From the NCBI RefSeq assembly GCF_007750395.1, contig NZ_CP036281.1, forward strand, positions 2,193,001 through 2,257,000: a stretch of 64,000 nt of DNA. The letters are read 5' to 3'. Each line of letters starts with the position of its first letter. Positions within the stretch are counted from its first letter, which is position 1. The notes under the pieces were generated by a model. It ran no database searches, was not told where the DNA came from, and saw nothing but the letters and a program-made list of their open reading frames with translations. Positions 9,734 through 18,226 of the stretch are shown here, piece by piece. A program made the position numbers and the translations under genes. Source of the stretch: Polystyrenella longa. Its GTDB lineage: Bacteria > Planctomycetota > Planctomycetia > Planctomycetales > Planctomycetaceae.

Positions 9734-11149
9734 ATGAAATCATCACCTGAACTGAACTGCGGCGTCGCTGGCTTCCAGGCCCGATTCGGAATCGCCCGTG
9801 TCGAGATCACTCCACCGATTGGAATTTACCTTCGGAACTGGGGTGCTGCCAAATTTGATACGGCCGACTCTATACATCGCCCCCTGTATCTGACCGCGTT
9901 GACGATATCATCGTTGGACGATGAAAGCACAGAGCCACCGTTGATTATGGTGAGTGGTGATCTTGGCTGGTGGAAATCAGCGTCGCTCTTTGGAGAGATG
10001 CAGCACCGCCTACTGGAGCAACTGGGCTGTCCTGAAGAGAACTTCTGGTTTGCGTTAACCCATACGCATGCGGCTGTACCGCTGCAACCAGCGAATGCTT
10101 CGCTTGAGGGTGGCGAAATGATGGGCGATTATCTGGCTCTACTCGAAAGCAAGATTGTCGACGTTGCGAAAATGGCTCTTTCCGATTCCAAGGTGGGGAT
10201 TCTCGACTGGCATTATGGGACCTGTAATCTGGCGAAAGTTCGTGATCTTCCCGATAGGGAAAATCCAAGTGAAAAAGTCAGTTGTGGTTTCAATCCTGAA
10301 TTAGAACCGGACGATACCCTGCTTGTTGGTCGAGTGACATGTGAGGCAGGAAAGCCGTTGGCGACCATCGTGAATTATGCTTGCCATCCAACAACTCTGG
10401 CCTGGCAGAACCGGGCAATCTCTCCTGACTATATTGGAGCGATGCAGGAGGTTGTTGAACGGGAGACCGAGGGAGCGCTTTCGGTATTCCTACAGGGGGC
10501 TTCCGGCGAAGTGGCACCACGTGAACAGTATACGGCGAATTTAGAGATCGTTGATCGGCATGGACGTCAACTGGGTTACTCTGTACTGGCAATCTTGGCC
10601 GATATGCATCCCCCTTCCAGTCGCTACGAGTATCAGCAAGTGGAGCCGTCGGGGGCACCTTTAGCCGTTTGGGAATACAAATCGATTCCGCCTCGCACCG
10701 ACCGGACCTCAATCAAGCAGGAAATTTCTTTACCGCTAAAGTCATGGCCGACTGCGGATGAACTGGCGCAACAGGCAGAGAGTTCGCCTGACCGATTCCA
10801 GCAGGAACGCTTATACCGACAACGTGAGATTCGAATGTATGTTGGTGACCATGATCAGTGGCCACTTCCTGTCTGGTGCTGGCAACTGGGTGAAGCCGTA
10901 TTGATGGGGACAATGGCCGAAGGGTATACCGTTCTGCAACAAGAACTACGCGATCAGTTCAAAGATCGGCATGTTGTCTGTATGAACTTGCTCAACGGTT
11001 CAATCGGTTACCTCGCCCCGGTCGAGTTGTACGATCAGGATATCTATCAGGTATGGCAATCCCCTTTCGAAAGGGGATCGCTGGAGCAGTTGATTGGGGG
11101 GGTGGCAGAGATGATCCAGTCGTTACCCGTTGGCGAAGTTGCGAAATAA
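9734..11149 (+). CDS. Neutral/alkaline ceramidase N-terminal-like hydrolase
   Basis: 471 residues from the ATG at 9734, one base after the dehydratase stop codon. The pattern matches the ceramidase-like N-terminal domain: GIARVEITPPIG at the start, THTHAAVP, NYACHPTTL, SPDYIG and FLQGASGEVAPR, which supply the histidines of the zinc site. It has no signal peptide and is shorter than true neutral ceramidases, lacking their C-terminal domain. In planctomycetes such genes often sit in carbohydrate operons, so a sugar- or acyl-amide substrate is as likely as ceramide. Middle gene of the operon. Confidence 0.82.
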   Translation: MKSSPELNCGVAGFQARFGIARVEITPPIGIYLRNWGAAKFDTADSIHRPLYLTALTISSLDDESTEPPLIMVSGDLGWWKSASLFGEMQHRLLEQLGCPEENFWFALTHTHAAVPLQPANASLEGGEMMGDYLALLESKIVDVAKMALSDSKVGILDWHYGTCNLAKVRDLPDRENPSEKVSCGFNPELEPDDTLLVGRVTCEAGKPLATIVNYACHPTTLAWQNRAISPDYIGAMQEVVERETEGALSVFLQGASGEVAPREQYTANLEIVDRHGRQLGYSVLAILADMHPPSSRYEYQQVEPSGAPLAVWEYKSIPPRTDRTSIKQEISLPLKSWPTADELAQQAESSPDRFQQERLYRQREIRMYVGDHDQWPLPVWCWQLGEAVLMGTMAEGYTVLQQELRDQFKDRHVVCMNLLNGSIGYLAPVELYDQDIYQVWQSPFERGSLEQLIGGVAEMIQSLPVGEVAK

Positions 11150-11185
11150 TATTCTGAGATGGTCAGTGAGAGAAACGGAAAGTAA

Positions 11186-12115
11186 ATGATGACAAGTACC
11201 GAGAGTACAGACGCGCTAATAGATGTCTTACCGATTTTGCATACCCCCTTCACTGCTGAAGATGAGATTGATCGGGAAAGTCTACAGAAGGAGATCGATT
11301 TTTGTTTCGATGTCGGATCGCAAGGAGTCTGTTCGGCAATGGTGTCAGAGATTCTCCGATTAACACCTCGCGAACGGGAAGAGCTGACGGTCATGATGGT
11401 GGTCGCTGCTCGGGGCCGCGGACCAGTGGTTGCCAGCGTTGGGGCAGAGTCGACGAGGGAAGCAGTCTACTATGGGGAAGTCGCTGTGGAGGCGGGCTGC
11501 GCTGCCGTGATGGCGATTCCACCAATCAATTGCGCCCTTCCTGAAGGCGCCTTGTGGGAATACTACACGACTCTGGCGGATCGAATTGAGTTGCCTCTGT
11601 TCGTGCAGGATGCTTCGTCGTATGTAGGACAGGAAATACCCGCGAGCTTTTATCTTCGACTGCTCGAAAGTTATGGTCCCGAAAAGATTCTGTTTAAACC
11701 GGAAGCGGCACCGCTGGGTCCCAAGCTGACTGCGTTTCATAAATTGACGGGAAACAGAGCGAAGGTATTTGATGGTTCCGGTGGTTTGTTAATGATCGAC
11801 TGTTACCGTCGTGGCTTAACGGGCACCATGCCGGGATGCGACATGCTGGCAGGGATCGTCGCCTTATGGAACGCACTCAAAGCAGGTGACGATCGTCGTG
11901 CTTACCAGCTGTATTTCCCAATCTGTGCGTTGGCGACATTGCAGATGCAGGCGGGACTGGATGGTTTTCTGGCGATTGAAAAGTACCTGTTACACAGACA
12001 GGGAATCTTCGAGACAACGTTTCGCCGAAAGCCGTACCGGTGGGAACTTGATGAAGGGACGCGCGAGGAAGTCGACCGCTTGTGGGACTATCTACAGGCC
12101 GCAATTCAAGCGTAA
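11186..12115 (+). CDS. Dihydrodipicolinate synthase/N-acetylneuraminate lyase family aldolase
   Basis: 309 residues, a full-length TIM barrel of the DapA/NanA family. The Schiff-base lysine is Lys171 (FKPEAA). The usual catalytic Tyr (YNVP motif) is replaced: the aligned segment reads VQDASSYVG with Gln141 at the Tyr position, so it is not expected to act as true DHDPS. Because it follows a galactonate dehydratase-like gene (36-base gap after the middle gene), the likely role is cleavage of a 2-keto-3-deoxy sugar acid. Ribosome site GGAAAG precedes ATG-ATG at 11186. The change at the Tyr position is seen directly; the substrate is inferred. Confidence 0.85.
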   Translation: MMTSTESTDALIDVLPILHTPFTAEDEIDRESLQKEIDFCFDVGSQGVCSAMVSEILRLTPREREELTVMMVVAARGRGPVVASVGAESTREAVYYGEVAVEAGCAAVMAIPPINCALPEGALWEYYTTLADRIELPLFVQDASSYVGQEIPASFYLRLLESYGPEKILFKPEAAPLGPKLTAFHKLTGNRAKVFDGSGGLLMIDCYRRGLTGTMPGCDMLAGIVALWNALKAGDDRRAYQLYFPICALATLQMQAGLDGFLAIEKYLLHRQGIFETTFRRKPYRWELDEGTREEVDRLWDYLQAAIQA

Positions 12116-12144
12116 TCAGAAATCGGGAGTGGTTCCGGCGGAGC

Positions 12145-12639
12145 TTATTCTTTTTCCCAGTCACTTGAATCAAAGTCGGGAAGATCGAGGCCGAAATCGT
12201 CATCGAGTTCGGGTGGGTCGAAGCTCGCTTCTTCATTAGCCTCGCCAGGGACGATGTCTTGAATGAGCCCGCGCTGTTTCAGAATATCCGTAATGTTCTG
12301 GACGTCACCTTCATCGAGCTGACTTTCGGTCAATTGGATGAACTCGCTTAACAACAACGGAGCAGGAACCGAAGGACGCTCTGGTTCCGCGAATTGCAGG
12401 GATCGAATCTGAAAATTGTCCCAGATGATGTTGTAGATGAAACAGGGTTCTCCCGAGAGGCGATAAGCTCCGGGTTGACTGTCCCAATACCGCGTGCTCG
12501 GAGTTCCCAACTGGCCGGTGTACAGCTTTCGCTTACAGTTCGGACAGACTTTACCGAATGGACTTGCCTGAGTTTCGGGTTGCTGATGAATCAGGCACCA
12601 GGATGTCGTTTGGGTACTTGCATTGCTCATGACATCCAT
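12145..12639 (-). CDS. Conserved hypothetical protein with a Cys-pair motif
   Basis: 164 residues, cytoplasmic. The N-terminal third has WCLIH and CPNCKRKLY, which suggests a small zinc-binding knuckle. The C-terminal third is strongly acidic (ELDDDFGLDLPDFD). No family recognised. It faces the aldolase operon convergently with a 29-base gap. A second in-frame ATG four codons in is an equally good start. Confidence 0.6.
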   Translation of the reverse strand: MDVMSNASTQTTSWCLIHQQPETQASPFGKVCPNCKRKLYTGQLGTPSTRYWDSQPGAYRLSGEPCFIYNIIWDNFQIRSLQFAEPERPSVPAPLLLSEFIQLTESQLDEGDVQNITDILKQRGLIQDIVPGEANEEASFDPPELDDDFGLDLPDFDSSDWEKE

Positions 12640-13212
12640 GCTAACTCAGCGCGCGAACCATTTTCCAGTCCCCATTTCCAATCTCAGCCCGATTTTAAAC
12701 AGTCGTTGTGAAAACCCGTATTACCTTGACTAACTTCACATAATGAACGTGTCTACGGCGTGTTTAGTATGAGTAAGAGCCGAGAGGTATCATCCTTACC
12801 AGATATCAAGACTATGTACTCTAATTGGTAAATCTTTTGTAATCCAAATCGGCGTCATTATAATGAGTTCTGATTTTGATCGATTCAGCAACCTGATGAT
12901 TTCCATCAAGAGGGGCATGACCACTCCTGAAGCAGGCGAAGATCGGCAGTGAGTCGCGACCGGCAGGAGACGATTTAAGATTTGACAGACTCGCGGTACT
13001 GGATCTACAATGGCTGCGTCTGCTTAGAGGGATAGTGACAGCCGCTCGTAGGCTGAAGAGGTACTGGTTGGTCTCAAATTGACATAAGAACTCGCGAGTC
13101 CGGTCGGCGATGCGTAGCTGCAAGGAGCGAGTTGTCTTTCTGAAAATAGATAAAAAATCGAACAGAGAATGGCGGCAGTGAATAGGGCCATGTTAAGAAT
13201 TCATTCGTCGGA
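12640..13212. other. Intergenic region, nothing recognised
   Basis: About 570 bases between divergent genes. Both promoters must lie here but no clear -35/-10, sigma-54 site, riboswitch or RNA gene was seen. Confidence 0.4.
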
Positions 13213-14067
13213 ATGAGGATTTTCCTGATGTTTATCTTTGAGGATTCTGTTTATGACAGGGTTGGCAATCGTACATTATCGAATGTTTGTGTGGTCGTAG
13301 GATTAATATTGGGAGTATGTACGATGGCTGATGCTCAGACAGCGAAGTCAGAACATCAGGAACTAAAAGAGGTTCTGGATCGAACTGTGGAGTTAGCCAA
13401 TTCAGTCGATTCCTTTGAGGCGAGCACCTATCTTGAGACGACTGGAGAACCGCTGGTTGTTGCCTATCGATACTCTGAACTGCTCCACCGGTTGTACTTT
13501 AAGGAAAAAAACATTCCTTTGATGGTCTCATTAGGAGAGGCGGGCATCCGTTTCTCTCTTCGGGAAGCGGGGCGTTGTTCTAAAAGCGATGCTGCGCAGT
13601 TCAGGCATTTGAAGGGACTCGCAAAAACGATCGCATACAACTTGGGGGCCAATACATGGCCGGGGTGGGATGAACCTGGAATTGAGATCGACGCCTTTGT
13701 CTTGCAGGCAGGATATCATGCAGCCAGTTTGAATCGTCGATTGGCGAAGGAGTTGAACCGTGGTGAAGAGGTTTTGGCGAATGCCGAATGGTTGGTCGGA
13801 GCGCATCAATTGGCTTCTAAGGCTTATGCATCGGCTGAGGTCAGCTTTCAAAACACGGCTAATCTGTTCCGTCAAGTCAATAAGCTAGACGCGGCCCTGA
13901 TGGCGGAAGGGTATGTTGCGATCACCCACATTCTGGGTCCGAATGAAAACTCGACCGGTATTCAGGATTGGGCTGAAGTGAAGAAGAAGTTGTCGGAAGT
14001 CGATTCCGATGATGCCCGGTTCTATATTGAACAGATCGAGATAGCTCTACAGGTTTTCGGGGAGTAA
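13213..14067 (+). CDS. Exported helical-repeat protein of unknown function
   Basis: 284 residues. A hydrophobic stretch (VCVVVGLILGVCTM) ending ADAQ at about residues 25-42 looks like a signal peptide with a long N-region, so the start could also be the ATG at 13228. The mature part is almost entirely helical with alternating Ala/Leu helices reminiscent of TPR repeats, but no repeat could be fixed with certainty. Unknown function. Confidence 0.65.
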   Translation: MRIFLMFIFEDSVYDRVGNRTLSNVCVVVGLILGVCTMADAQTAKSEHQELKEVLDRTVELANSVDSFEASTYLETTGEPLVVAYRYSELLHRLYFKEKNIPLMVSLGEAGIRFSLREAGRCSKSDAAQFRHLKGLAKTIAYNLGANTWPGWDEPGIEIDAFVLQAGYHAASLNRRLAKELNRGEEVLANAEWLVGAHQLASKAYASAEVSFQNTANLFRQVNKLDAALMAEGYVAITHILGPNENSTGIQDWAEVKKKLSEVDSDDARFYIEQIEIALQVFGE

Positions 14068-14299
14068 GTAACAGTTGCTCAGGCGATGCTTTGATGGACT
14101 GGCATGATGGCCGTCACAACCGGTACGACCTGAACCTTTTGCCGGTCTTAACTGACTTTCGCTGTTTTCCCGAACTGTTTATCCGTCGCGCGCGGAGTTT
14201 CTGGGGCATATTCTCTCTGTAAGCAACGAGTCCTCAGGCACGAAATTGTGTCAGGAAAATCCCCCTTTCCGCGTCCCCCAGCATTCAGAGGAAACTATC

Positions 14300-14638
14300 A
14301 TGCCTGCCGCAAAAAAGAAGGAAGCGACCCTCAATATCAGTCGTCGAGTTGAGAACCGAAGAGCTAAACCAGAACAGCGGGATTCAGACGAGTCATTTGA
14401 AGGTGATGAAGTTCGCTCGACGGAACGACGTAAGGGAGAACGTCGCCGACAGATCGATCCAACGACTTGTGAACGCGACTATACGAATCACGAAGTCGAC
14501 TTCATGAAAGCGATGGACGATTACAAACGAAAAAGTGGTCGTCAGTTTCCAACCTGGAGTGAAGTCCTGGAAGTGCTGTATGCCATGGGGTATCGCCGGG
14601 TTGAAGAACCAACGGAAATTGAGATTATCTCTCGCTAA
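14300..14638 (+). CDS. Small conserved basic protein of planctomycetes
   Basis: 112 residues from the ATG at 14300, chosen because AGAGGAA lies just upstream; the frame is open to 14246. The N-terminal half is very basic and probably disordered (RRKGERRRQ). The C-terminal half, [20 protein letters not shown] and on through [10 protein letters not shown], forms a short conserved helical domain that I associate with planctomycete hypothetical proteins. A role in nucleic-acid binding would fit the charge but is inference. A bidirectional terminator follows. Confidence 0.75.
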   Translation: MPAAKKKEATLNISRRVENRRAKPEQRDSDESFEGDEVRSTERRKGERRRQIDPTTCERDYTNHEVDFMKAMDDYKRKSGRQFPTWSEVLEVLYAMGYRRVEEPTEIEIISR

Positions 14639-14687
14639 TTCAGCAGAGAAATTAACAAGGAAACCATTTGGAGTTTCCATGCAAATA

Positions 14688-14717
14688 AAAAAGGGAGCCT
14701 GATCCGGCTCCCTTTTT
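14688..14717 (+). terminator. Bidirectional Rho-independent terminator
   Basis: Stem GGGAGCC/GGCTCCC (14693-14699 with 14706-14712) is flanked by A5 on the left and T5 on the right, so it can end transcription from both convergent genes (14300-14638 plus strand and 14790-16481 minus strand). Confidence 0.92.
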
Positions 14718-14789
14718 GTATGCGCTCATCTGAATTGTTTTGACGATCTTTATTGAGTGTAAAGCAAAATGAAGGTGTAGAGCTATTTA

Positions 14790-16481
14790 TCAGTTTTGTA
14801 CACGACCGAAAGTCATCAAAGTAATATCGTCATTTTGTGGTCGTCCGTTGGCGTGGGTCCGGACGTCTTTCAGGATTGTTTGGGCAAGGCTTACTGGCTC
14901 TGCTGAAGATGTCAGAATGGTTTCCTTGAGCCGTTCAATGCCGTAGAGTTCGTTATTAGCGTTCATCGCCTCGCTGACACCGTCTGTATAAATAACGAAG
15001 ACTTCACCTGGTTCCAGTTTGCGGGTGACGACTTCGTATTCAAAGTCTTCCAGTACGCCGATGGGAATTCCGACTTCACTTTCGCCCAGCTCTTCGAGAA
15101 CACCGTCAGGTTTCTTGATCAGAGGTGGCATATGGCCCGCGTTGGCGAGCGACAGGGTGTTTTTCTTAGTATCGATCACCAGGAGGACAAAGGTGACAAA
15201 ACGCCCTTCTACAGCGTTGCTGCACATCAGGTTATTGATCCGCTTGATCGCTTTGCGTACATCTTCAACGAATCCCATCGTAGATTCGACGACACTCGAA
15301 ATTCGGGACATCACCAACGATGCAGGAACACCCTTACCGGCAACGTCGCCGAAGGCTAAGCAAATCTTCGTGGGCGAGAGCCGGATGGCATCATAGTAAT
15401 CGCCACCGACTGCCTGGGCTGAATCGTACGACGCGTAAAATTCATAACCGTTGATTTCGGGGAAGGACTTTGGCAGAAGGGCATGCTGGACATTACGGGC
15501 AATATCCATTTCCCGGTCCTGACGCTTCTTCTCCATATAACTGACCATTAAGGTCGCGTTTTCATAAGAGAGCGCTGCCTGAGCGGCGACGACGTTCAGG
15601 AGATCGAGGTCTTCTCCTTTGAAACGATGGAGCGGATTCTGAGTATCGATGCTGATCACGCCTTGGGGGTTCCCTTGCAGATCGAGCATGGGGACACACA
15701 TCATCGACCTGATCGTCAGATCGGAAATCGAGGCGGACGATTCGAAGCGAGAATCACTGGAGGCGTCTGCGGAGAGAATTCCCGCTTTTTCTTCCAGAAC
15801 TTTGTTTAAGATTGTTTTACTGAGTCGGACGGCTTCGTCATCTTTTCCACGTCGAGTTTTATACGCGCGAGGAAACATTTGAGCGGTTTGTTTGTCTTTA
15901 AGAAGAATGCAACCGCGGTCGGCATTGGGAAAGACTTCAAACAAAACATCCAGAATCTTCGGTAGAAGAACTTCGAGATCGACGGTTCCGGCCAGAGCGC
16001 GACTAATCTCGATGATGCCTCGCAGTTTTTCTTCTGGCTGGGAATCAAAATCGATATAGGTGCCGGAGTTTTCGACCGTATCCATGATGGTCGGTTGCTC
16101 GGCATCGTCAGGAGTGAAATCGAAATCGATTGACAGCAAAGTGCCGTCCGGAACTGACGAGAGTAACGGAATCGGAGCTGTTTTGTTCATGGCCTGAGTG
16201 GAGTCGAAACGAAACAGAATTGGTCCGATTTTGACTCGGTCTTCATTCTTGATCGCGGTCGGTTGATTGACCCGCTGCCCATTGATGAAGGTACCGTTCC
16301 CACTACCCAGATCCTCGATGAACACCTGACCGCCATTTGTGTAAACGCGAGCATGCCGACGGGAAACCATGTCGGAATTGAGAAAGATATCGCATTCCGG
16401 ATGACGTCCGATGGTCAATTCGTCCCGAGAGAGCTCGTATGGAACGGCCTTACCGCCTTCCAGGAGCGTCAGCTTGTTCAT
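14790..16481 (-). CDS. FHA-GAF-SpoIIE-type protein phosphatase
   Basis: 563 residues with three domains. FHA at about 20-95 ([25 protein letters not shown]) binds phosphothreonine. GAF at about 165-310 (hydrophobic strands ending GVISIDTQN) senses a small molecule or makes dimers. A SpoIIE/RsbU-like PP2C phosphatase fills about 345-560 ([31 protein letters not shown]). Such proteins dephosphorylate anti-anti-sigma (STAS) factors or other phosphoproteins. No membrane segment. No STAS partner is adjacent; the nearest SpoIIAA-like protein is at 31970. The start is ATG at 16481. Confidence 0.93.
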   Translation of the reverse strand: MNKLTLLEGGKAVPYELSRDELTIGRHPECDIFLNSDMVSRRHARVYTNGGQVFIEDLGSGNGTFINGQRVNQPTAIKNEDRVKIGPILFRFDSTQAMNKTAPIPLLSSVPDGTLLSIDFDFTPDDAEQPTIMDTVENSGTYIDFDSQPEEKLRGIIEISRALAGTVDLEVLLPKILDVLFEVFPNADRGCILLKDKQTAQMFPRAYKTRRGKDDEAVRLSKTILNKVLEEKAGILSADASSDSRFESSASISDLTIRSMMCVPMLDLQGNPQGVISIDTQNPLHRFKGEDLDLLNVVAAQAALSYENATLMVSYMEKKRQDREMDIARNVQHALLPKSFPEINGYEFYASYDSAQAVGGDYYDAIRLSPTKICLAFGDVAGKGVPASLVMSRISSVVESTMGFVEDVRKAIKRINNLMCSNAVEGRFVTFVLLVIDTKKNTLSLANAGHMPPLIKKPDGVLEELGESEVGIPIGVLEDFEYEVVTRKLEPGEVFVIYTDGVSEAMNANNELYGIERLKETILTSSAEPVSLAQTILKDVRTHANGRPQNDDITLMTFGRVQN

Positions 16482-16567
16482 TCTCTCTCATCCTTCGAAG
16501 GAACGAAATGATTCATCATTCGTACAGAAATGGGGCGTAGTTCTAAAGAGTGGAACCAGGCGGAACG

Positions 16568-16612
16568 GATTCGCATTCGATGTGGTAATTCAGAAAAAAC
16601 TGAATGCGAATC
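16568..16612. repeat. Inverted repeat upstream of the FHA-phosphatase gene
   Basis: Arms GATTCGCATTC (16568-16578) and GAATGCGAATC (16602-16612) are perfect 11-bp complements; an inner TTCAG-A6-CTGAA also pairs. It lies between the uronate isomerase stop and the phosphatase start. It could be a weak terminator or an operator. Confidence 0.5.
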
Positions 16613-16716
16613 TCATACTCGATTCTAAATGGGTTTTTAAGCGTATTCAACCAGCGAGCGGCTGACTGGCCATGGAATTCAGAGATGTCTGGTTCCAATA
16701 CGCTGATTTTACGAAT

Positions 16717-18000
16717 TTATAGCCCGCCGAAGATGCGTTCTACGTTCCCACGAAGAACCGTTTTTCCAAGATTGATGGCTCGCTCTTCGCTCCAACCTCG
16801 GTCGATGACGAAGTCGTTCGCCAGGACTTTTGACAACACACGTCGGTACATTGCGAACTTTGGGAGTGCGAATTCGAGTTTGTACATGTCGCTGTAATAC
16901 CCGATTTGCTTCGATTGCGGTACCGCTTGAAGCCGTGCCCGGGTGTCCTGCTCGATGTGGGCGGGAATATTGGAATACCACCAGTGACCATTGGTCACCA
17001 CGTTGGGGAAAATCCAACTGTAACTGACGAGTTCCTGGTTACTCGTTTGCGCCAGCACAGAAACGGGAAAGGTGACTGTTGGGAAGGCGTTGAACAATTC
17101 TTTGTATTGGAACAGTGAGGTTCGCGAATCGTACAGGTCTTGCCCTTGGAAGACGCCGTCTTCATATACGCGGCGGTTAACGCCAATCATCAGGTCAAAC
17201 GGAAGTTTAAACTCGGCACAGAATTCGGCCAGACTCCAGAAAATGAAGCAACTCAGCTGATTCGCTTCATCACAGCTCAGTTCGCTTCCGCTGATGACTT
17301 TCTTCAAGATCGGATCAACGGCAGCGGCACTCACCTGCTGTGGAGAGAACATGGGCGGTAATGAAATCGCGCAAGCACGGGCGTTATTTTTGGTGAAGTG
17401 GGAAAAGAGCTTACCGATCGCGTCTTTCAGGCTGCCAGCGTCGCCGGCATCGACACCGGTTGCTTTTGCGAGGCGGTCGCGTGTTGCGGATTTGGTGTAA
17501 TGGAAGACGAGATCGTCGGTGCGGAGACAAGGAACGTACAGGTTCGTGTCGAACCCAGCGAGTGGATCGTCAAAATCGTTTGTCAGATAGACCTGTTCCA
17601 GTTTGCTTTGTTTGAGAACTTGCTGTTCCCAATTGTCCTCGTTCATTTTCGAGAGAGCGGTGTCGTACAGACTTTCCCAGTTGGCGAGAGTGATTTTATC
17701 GTCCTGGAATCCAAAGAACTCCTGCGCGATCTCAATGAGCCAGCTTAATTGAACGGTGTTGTCCAGATCGTCCAGTTTTTCGACGAGACGCCCCACTTTC
17801 TCCTTGGGAGCGAGACCTTCCTCTTCAATTTGTGACTTGGGAAGTCCGGCGGAATGCGCCAGTTCAGTGTAGTAGTGATACCCCATGATATCGGCCAGCG
17901 TTGTGGAGGCGGCAGAGTGGGGGTTGATGTGCGTGTGTGGGTCGATCAGCGGAAGTTGTTCGAGTTCGGCGAGGATATTCTGTTTGACTTGTTGTGACAT
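16717..18000 (-). CDS. Uronate (glucuronate) isomerase-like amidohydrolase
   Basis: 427 residues. It has the amidohydrolase metal motif DPHTHINPH (residues about 20-28) and the uronate isomerase-type strand GHWWYSNIP and helix with the YYSDMYK stretch. Family members interconvert D-glucuronate and D-fructuronate (UxaC), and planctomycetes have a distinct clade annotated glucuronate isomerase. It is somewhat shorter than E. coli UxaC. No other hexuronate gene is adjacent, although the galactonate dehydratase operon lies 5 kb away on the other strand. Family is fairly sure; substrate is inferred. Confidence 0.8.
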   Translation of the reverse strand: MSQQVKQNILAELEQLPLIDPHTHINPHSAASTTLADIMGYHYYTELAHSAGLPKSQIEEEGLAPKEKVGRLVEKLDDLDNTVQLSWLIEIAQEFFGFQDDKITLANWESLYDTALSKMNEDNWEQQVLKQSKLEQVYLTNDFDDPLAGFDTNLYVPCLRTDDLVFHYTKSATRDRLAKATGVDAGDAGSLKDAIGKLFSHFTKNNARACAISLPPMFSPQQVSAAAVDPILKKVISGSELSCDEANQLSCFIFWSLAEFCAEFKLPFDLMIGVNRRVYEDGVFQGQDLYDSRTSLFQYKELFNAFPTVTFPVSVLAQTSNQELVSYSWIFPNVVTNGHWWYSNIPAHIEQDTRARLQAVPQSKQIGYYSDMYKLEFALPKFAMYRRVLSKVLANDFVIDRGWSEERAINLGKTVLRGNVERIFGGL

Positions 18001-18161
18001 ATTTCCGGCGGACTTTCCTGTGATGTACCTGAAGAATGGACAAATTGTTGTATTCAGCGATATTCAGCAGTGTCGCCGGAAGTCGAGATGAGTTCAAGTC
18101 AGCCGAACCGGTCAGAACCAAGATATCAGAGCTAAGTCTGGTTGAATCTGCTTTCAACACG

Positions 18162-18198
18162 AAAAAAGCCGCATTCGTCGCTCGTGACGAATGCAGCT
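18162..18198 (-). terminator. Rho-independent terminator of the PSCyt/WD40 gene
   Basis: Read on the minus strand, the 9-bp stem GCATTCGTC/GACGAATGC plus flanking pairs is followed by a T6 run (the A-run at 18162-18167 on the plus strand). It lies about 30 bases after the stop codon. Confidence 0.88.
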
Positions 18199-18226
18199 CT
18201 TAGTTTATATGAATTTGAGTGACCGT

